DNA from: Datisca glomerata | Taxonomy: Eukaryota > Streptophyta > Magnoliopsida > Cucurbitales > Datiscaceae | Length of the DNA stretch: 64,000 nucleotides | Assembly: GCA_003255025.1 (NCBI GenBank) | Contig: QANY01005052.1 | Span: 1,674,001 to 1,738,000 of the forward strand | Reading direction: 5' to 3' | In this document: in pieces, positions 59,580 to 64,000 of the stretch | Numbering within the stretch: the first letter of the stretch is position 1 | Layout of the letters: each line of letters starts with the position of its first letter | Notes under the pieces: model-generated | What the model saw: the letters and a program-made list of their open reading frames with translations, nothing else | What the model was told of the DNA's origin: nothing | Database searches by the model: none | Program-made: the position numbers and the translations under genes

Positions 59580-59653
59580 CCATCTCAGTAGTCGAGCTCC
59601 CCCTATTCAGTGAACAAACTCCAAGAATAGAGGGAGCTCGACTGCTGAGATGG
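59580..59653. repeat. Near-perfect 29-bp inverted repeat in the LINE
   Basis: Arm 59580-59608 (starting CCATCTCAGTAGTCGAGCTC) is reverse-complementary to 59625-59653 with two mismatches, around a 16-nt loop. It is preceded by a direct 22-bp repeat (59505-59526 and 59562-59583, GAACCATCTCCTTTCTTCCC...). Neither belongs to a normal LINE ORF2. Confidence 0.92.
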
Positions 59654-60506
59654 CCAAACAGCTTAAATACCGACAATATCTTCATCCATGATCGATTTGA
59701 AGCTATCTAGATGTCTCGCGTCACACCAACAACCTTCATAGGATCGAAAACTACAACTTCAAAATAAGAGTTATTCCTACATTTCCCAATACGCCACAAG
59801 CCGAACACAAACAAGTCCATAAGGCTCTCCTGGTCACCCGAGTTCTGTATCTTATCCCTTATTAGATTCCAGAAATCCATGAAAGACTACCCTAAAAGCT
59901 TACGCGAATCCAAGTTGAGAGGGGAGATGAACCATAACCTGGAAGCAAATTGACACTTAAAGAAAATGTGGGTTAGGGTTTCCTCCTCCTCACCACAAAT
60001 ATTGTAATTGCAATCAATTTCATGCCTATCCTAACAAGATTAGATTTACAATCTTTGATTTTATGAGGCACTTTGAGGCACCAAACCCCCTTCTAAATCT
60101 GATTATTGCCATGCTTGAGCTAGATTCACCCTTCCCTTTTTTTACCGCAACTGTTATTCTAGAGGAAACAAGCTACACGATAACCAGTTTTAACCATATA
60201 ATTACCAGATGGAGAATGGTGCCAGACAAGAACATAGCTATGCCCGTAATTACTAATTGTAATTTGACGAATGGCCACACTATCCTCAGTCTAAGAAATA
60301 CTATCAACCAAACTCGCGTTCCATCTATGCATGTTCAGATCGATAAGCTCATTAACTTTACTGAAACCCATACATTTAGGAGATAAAACTTTAAACGTAT
60401 ACGACTGAGGGATCTACTCATCCTCCTAAATGTCAATTTTCCTACCATCCCCGACACTCCATCTTATACCATTTTTCAGAATATTTTTACCTTTGCAAAG
60501 ACTTCT

Positions 60507-60845
60507 CTAACCCCAAGAAAGATGCCTGTCCACCGAAGCATTAATAAAATTTGATTTATGAAAATATTTACTTTTAAGGAACGAAGCAACCAAGGAATCA
60601 GGATTAAATATGATTCTCCAGCCCTGTTTTGCCAACAATGCCAGATTAAAAGTAGATAAGTCTTTAAAGCCAAGGCCACTATCCATTTTGCTCTTAGTAA
60701 TCTTGTCCCACGAACCCCAATGAATCCCATATTTGCATGGAGAAGATTTCCACCAATATTTTGCTAAGTGTGCATAAATTTTCTTACACGTGGTAACTGG
60801 AAGCTTAAAACAATACATCGTATAATTTGGAATAGCCATAGCCAT
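60507..60845 (-). pseudogene. LINE zf-RVT region fragment
   Basis: 'AMAIPNYTMYCFKLPVTTCK', 'FWWKSS'-like 'KYWWKSSPCKYGIHWGSWDK', 'GLGFKDLSTFNLALLAKQGW' and 'SLVASFLKSKYFHKSNF' match the region after RT in plant LINEs. A second frame (60476-60730) carries part of the same block, showing a frameshift. Confidence 0.9.
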
Positions 60846-61006
60846 GGATTTAATAAGAATTTCCCTTCCTGCAGGTGAGAGAAGCTTCTTAGATTAACCC
60901 GACACCTTCTAAATAATCATATCCATGATGCTCCTAAAAACTTGCGTTTTGGAAACTGCAAAATCCGTTTCCACCCCCAGATACTTTTCCAGCAAACTAG
61001 ATCTTC

Positions 61007-61519
61007 TCATCCCTGCCAAATTAGCAAGCTCCTTCTGTCTAACAACATAAATATTGTTACTGACACCACCAGGCTTTTCTGAGTATTCACCTCTTGACCA
61101 GACGCTTCCATATATTTATTAAGGATATCAAGTAAAGTAACAATCTTAGCATTAGAAGCCTTACAAAATAACAAGGAATCATCTACAAAGAATATATGAG
61201 AAACCGTAGGATCACCACAAGCTGCTAAAAAACTAGAAATTAAATCAAGATCAACAACCTGATTAATCATTTTAGAAAGGGCTTCGGCACAGATAATGAG
61301 CAGAAAATGAGATAGCGGGTCCCCTTGTCTCAACCCACGGTTCAATTTAAATCTACTACTTAGCATACCATTCAGAGAAATATTATAAGTAACTGAAGTG
61401 ATACAAGGTGAAATCCAATTCCTCCAAGTATCGGAATAGCCGTACTTCTGCATGCTGGCCAATAAAAATTTCCACTCAACTCTGTCATATGTCTTGGACA
61501 TATCGATCTTGACAGCCAT
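61007..61519 (-). pseudogene. LINE reverse transcriptase palm domain
   Basis: An open frame of 170 codons shows 'MAVKIDMSKTYDRVEWKFLL', 'LNRGLRQGDPLSHFLLIICA' and the catalytic 'SHIFFVDDSLLF' (F-V-D-D in place of the usual F-A-D-D), then 'YMEASGQEVNTQKS'. All of these are typical of plant LINE RT. The thumb and flanks lie in other frames, so the protein is not intact. Confidence 0.92.
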
Positions 61520-62735
61520 ATCTCATTTCTTGCCTTTCTTCCAGACCTGGAGAGAATGATGAATTTCATAGGCAATGATCATGTCATCCATGATCTGATG
61601 ACCTAGAATAAAAATACTTTGCCCACACCTATAATCTTACTAATGACTTTTCTAAGACGATTAGTGAGAATCTTAAAAATAATCTTATAAGAAATATCAC
61701 AAAGACTTATAGGGCGCAATTGAGACATAGATCTAGGATAATTTACTTTTAGAATAATAACTATATGCGTATGATTTATGTTAGGAGGCATAAAAAAAGA
61801 ATTAAAAAACTCCTGAACCATAGTAATAATATCAGGACCAATCACACTCCGAATCTGATGATAGAAAGTTGTCGTAAAATCGTCTGGACCCAGAGATTTC
61901 GAAAGGTGAATATCACGAAGTGCAACAACTTGTCCTCGTCACTAAGGCAACAATCAATATTTTCATAAACTTGAGAGATCAAATCCTCACTCGGGTAGGA
62001 GGAGCGAAAAAGATCCTAAAAATAAGAGAGAGCTATATGCTAGGTATATTTTGAGTAAGTACGCCAATTTCCATCTTTACCCTCAAGGCCAAAAATACGA
62101 TTGTTTCTCCTTCTAGTCTTGACACAAGCATGAAAGAAAAAGAGTTGCGATCTCCATTTTGAAGCCACTGAACGTGAGCCTGATCCTTCCAGTACTTTTC
62201 GTGATGAATAACAATATCCTGATATTGGCCTTCAAGCCTTCTAATATCCAAAAGATCATCATGCTGAAGAGAATATGCATCATGTAATTTCACGTTAATT
62301 TCTTGCGTAAGTCGGCTGAAATTAGACGAAGAATTATTTTTCCTCCATTAGATTAGCTTGTTTCTAGTACTACTAAACTTCTCCGCTAAGCTTCTCCTTA
62401 CCTGATCACCACCGTCCCCTAGCCACCTAGATGAAATAGAATTCCTACATTCATCGATAGAGAACCACCTCCTATCATATCTGAACAACTGCTTGTATTT
62501 CCTATTATCCTCAGATGTATCAAGGAAAATAGCCAAATGATCAAAACCCAAAGCAGTTAGGTGATGTAGTCTAGCCATCTGATACACTTGGAGCCACTCC
62601 AGATGAGCAAAACATATATCCAGTCATTCCTTTATCAACGCTGGAAAATCCCTCTTATTGATCCAGGTAAACAGAGGACCCACAAAACCAATATCCACCA
62701 AGTTACAATCTCAGCAAACTCTGAAAGAAGCCGCA

Positions 62736-62826
62736 CTACAAGCCCTAATTTGAGCTTTAAGAGATTATTGCATTCACCCATAGCGATACACAACTCACTA
62801 CAAGCCTTAATTTGAGCTTTAAGAGA
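62736..62826. repeat. 29-bp direct repeat, 62-bp period
   Basis: ACTACAAGCCCTAATTTGAG at 62736 recurs as ACTACAAGCCTTAATTTGAG at 62798, each followed by CTTTAAGAGA. It lies at the upstream edge of the recognisable LINE endonuclease. Confidence 0.85.
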
Positions 62827-62829
62827 AGT

Positions 62830-63798
62830 GATTTTCTAACTACAAGTCTCAACAATATGGCTCAAATAAACAATAAACAAACGTCACTCATTCGACTTCA
62901 CCACATCAGATATACGAATTTCAATGAAAAAAATTTCACTCCATCAGTTGAATCGAATCATCATTCATCTAAAAGGGCTAAACCCTCTTGTAGATATCGT
63001 ATTTTATCCGGTCTAATACATTAAATATACATACTTTATATTTTGGCTCATATAATAGTCTAAGACTATATGTATAATTTGAAAACTAGTTCAATACTAA
63101 AATAAGAAAAGTGGTCCAAGGACTAAAAAGTAAAAAGTGAGCAAAAAAAAGACTAAAAGTAAAAAAGACAAACCCTAATTTTGCCTATAAATAGAGGGGA
63201 GGTCTACACTTGAAAGGAGAGATTTGTGAGAGTGAGGAAGAGAATTGATTTTAGAGAGAGAAATAGGGGTTTTGAGAAAATAGTGAAAAAGAGAAAAAAA
63301 AAATGTTAGTTTTCATTTCTATTCATCTTCAATCTTCGCATTTTTTTTATTAAAGTAGATCAAATCTCTTACATTTTAGCTTACAATATATTTTTTTCAT
63401 TCTAATTAATCATCTCTCTTTCTCATACTCATGTATTTGATATTTCTTTGCTTCATCTTCCATATATAGGTTTGTTTGCTCATTCTTTATTATTTCTCCT
63501 ACTTTTAATCTTAAGTTTGTGATTTTTTTGTCATCAACTCAATCAATGAGAATGAGGATAAAATTTTGAGGGGTATAAAATTAACTCAATGTGAATCAAC
63601 CATTTAATAGGTTGAAAGTGTACATCTGATGAAAAGATCTCCTATGATAATTTCTCATACATAAAAAAATGCAGAAAATGGAGAGTAAAACCTCTATACA
63701 AGATTATGCAAATATTTTAAGCCTTTGATTTTTTTTTTTTATGTTCTTACAAATCTTCTTTTTTTTTTCTTTTTTTAATTTTTTGACCATCATTTTTT
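62830..63798. other. LTR- or promoter-like region
   Basis: No ORF with a known domain. A clear TATA box and an A/G-rich leader (63186-63300) resemble a retrotransposon LTR or a gene leader, but no partner repeat or downstream coding region is inside the window. Confidence 0.35.
63186..63193 (+). promoter_or_regulatory. TATA box (TATAAATA)
   Basis: TATAAATAGAGGGGAGG is followed about 30 bp later by a purine-rich leader. This is a classic plant core promoter shape, common in LTRs. Confidence 0.5.
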
Positions 63799-64000
63799 GT
63801 GACACTTGTTTAAACTAGTTACCATCCATGATCATTCCTAGCAATGAAGGAAGAAAGGAAATGGTAATTAGTGAACTAAGTAGTCCAACAAAAAAATGGT
63901 ATATTTATATCCCAAATAAAAATTACTTTATTTTGAAATTTTTATGGATTTTCTCTAGTGACACTTATTTAAACTAGTTATCATCCATGATCATTCCTAG
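63799..64000 (+). repeat. 43-bp direct repeat at the right edge, 159-bp period
   Basis: GTGACACTTGTTTAAACTAG at about 63799 recurs as GTGACACTTATTTAAACTAG at 63958, and both continue to CATGATCATTCCTAG. Only a few bases differ. The second copy runs to the window edge, so the array may continue. Confidence 0.88.

Larger units (their letters stand above)
58831..62830 (-). mobile_element. Decayed LINE (non-LTR retrotransposon), 5'-truncated
   Basis: Minus-strand ORF2 remnants occur in order: end of the endonuclease ('LTALGFDHLAIFLDTS', about 62550), the following linker ('YWKDQAHVQWLQNGDRNSFS'), RT fingers ('MSQLRPISLCDISYKIIFKI', 61845-61603), RT palm (61519-61007), a zf-RVT block (60845-60507) and an RNase H trace near 59470. 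The 3' end carries the GGGGT-ACCCC hairpin (58849-58865) and a short A tract, as in plant LINEs. ORF1 and most of the endonuclease are missing. Confidence 0.9.

Overview
This window is nuclear DNA from a flowering plant, most likely a eudicot. The evidence is spliceosomal GT-AG introns, an AT-rich background, plant-type gene families (a GRAS regulator, a kelch/DUF4110 protein) and plant retroelements (Ty1/copia, Tat-type Ty3/gypsy, MULE, Helitron, plant LINE). I saw no rRNA, tRNA or CRISPR array. The species cannot be named from the sequence.

Layout. (1) 1-2727: the 3' end of a degenerate Ty1/copia element and its long LTR. (2) 3392-16449 is the gene island, with three intact genes: a 20-exon kelch/DUF4110 gene (+, 675 aa), an intronless-coding GRAS gene (+, 500 aa), and an 8-exon RPN7 gene (-, 386 aa) encoding a subunit of the 26S proteasome lid. 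GRAS and RPN7 are convergent, with 480 bp between their stops. For both spliced genes the exon phases close exactly and the lengths fit the families. (3) 16450-23890: intergenic DNA and an old, complete but dead copia element (18325-23159). (4) 23890-30190: very AT-rich repeats, including a 124-bp tandem array with an inverted partner, three tandem Helitron-like copies and a DUF4283 fragment. (5) 31599-46520: a decayed Mutator-like transposase split in two by a 12.2-kb Tat-type Ty3/gypsy element (32223-44394) with a perfect 5-bp target duplication. The gypsy element has gag-pol on the minus strand and an extra antisense ORF region on the plus strand. (6) 46600-51060: tandem and direct duplications of unknown origin. 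(7) 51060-55700: a CT-rich, gene-like stretch and a methyltransferase exon fragment resembling MENG. (8) 56100-58250: another dead copia element. (9) 58831-62830: a decayed LINE on the minus strand. (10) 62830-64000: an LTR- or promoter-like stretch and a 43-bp repeat.

How it fits together: three ordinary host genes sit in a small island, flanked by layers of nested, mostly dead transposons. I see no convincing new multi-gene system. The most informative structures are the gypsy-in-MULE nesting with its clean target duplication, the antisense ORF, the head-to-tail Helitron array, and two long hairpins (54842-54896 and 59580-59653).
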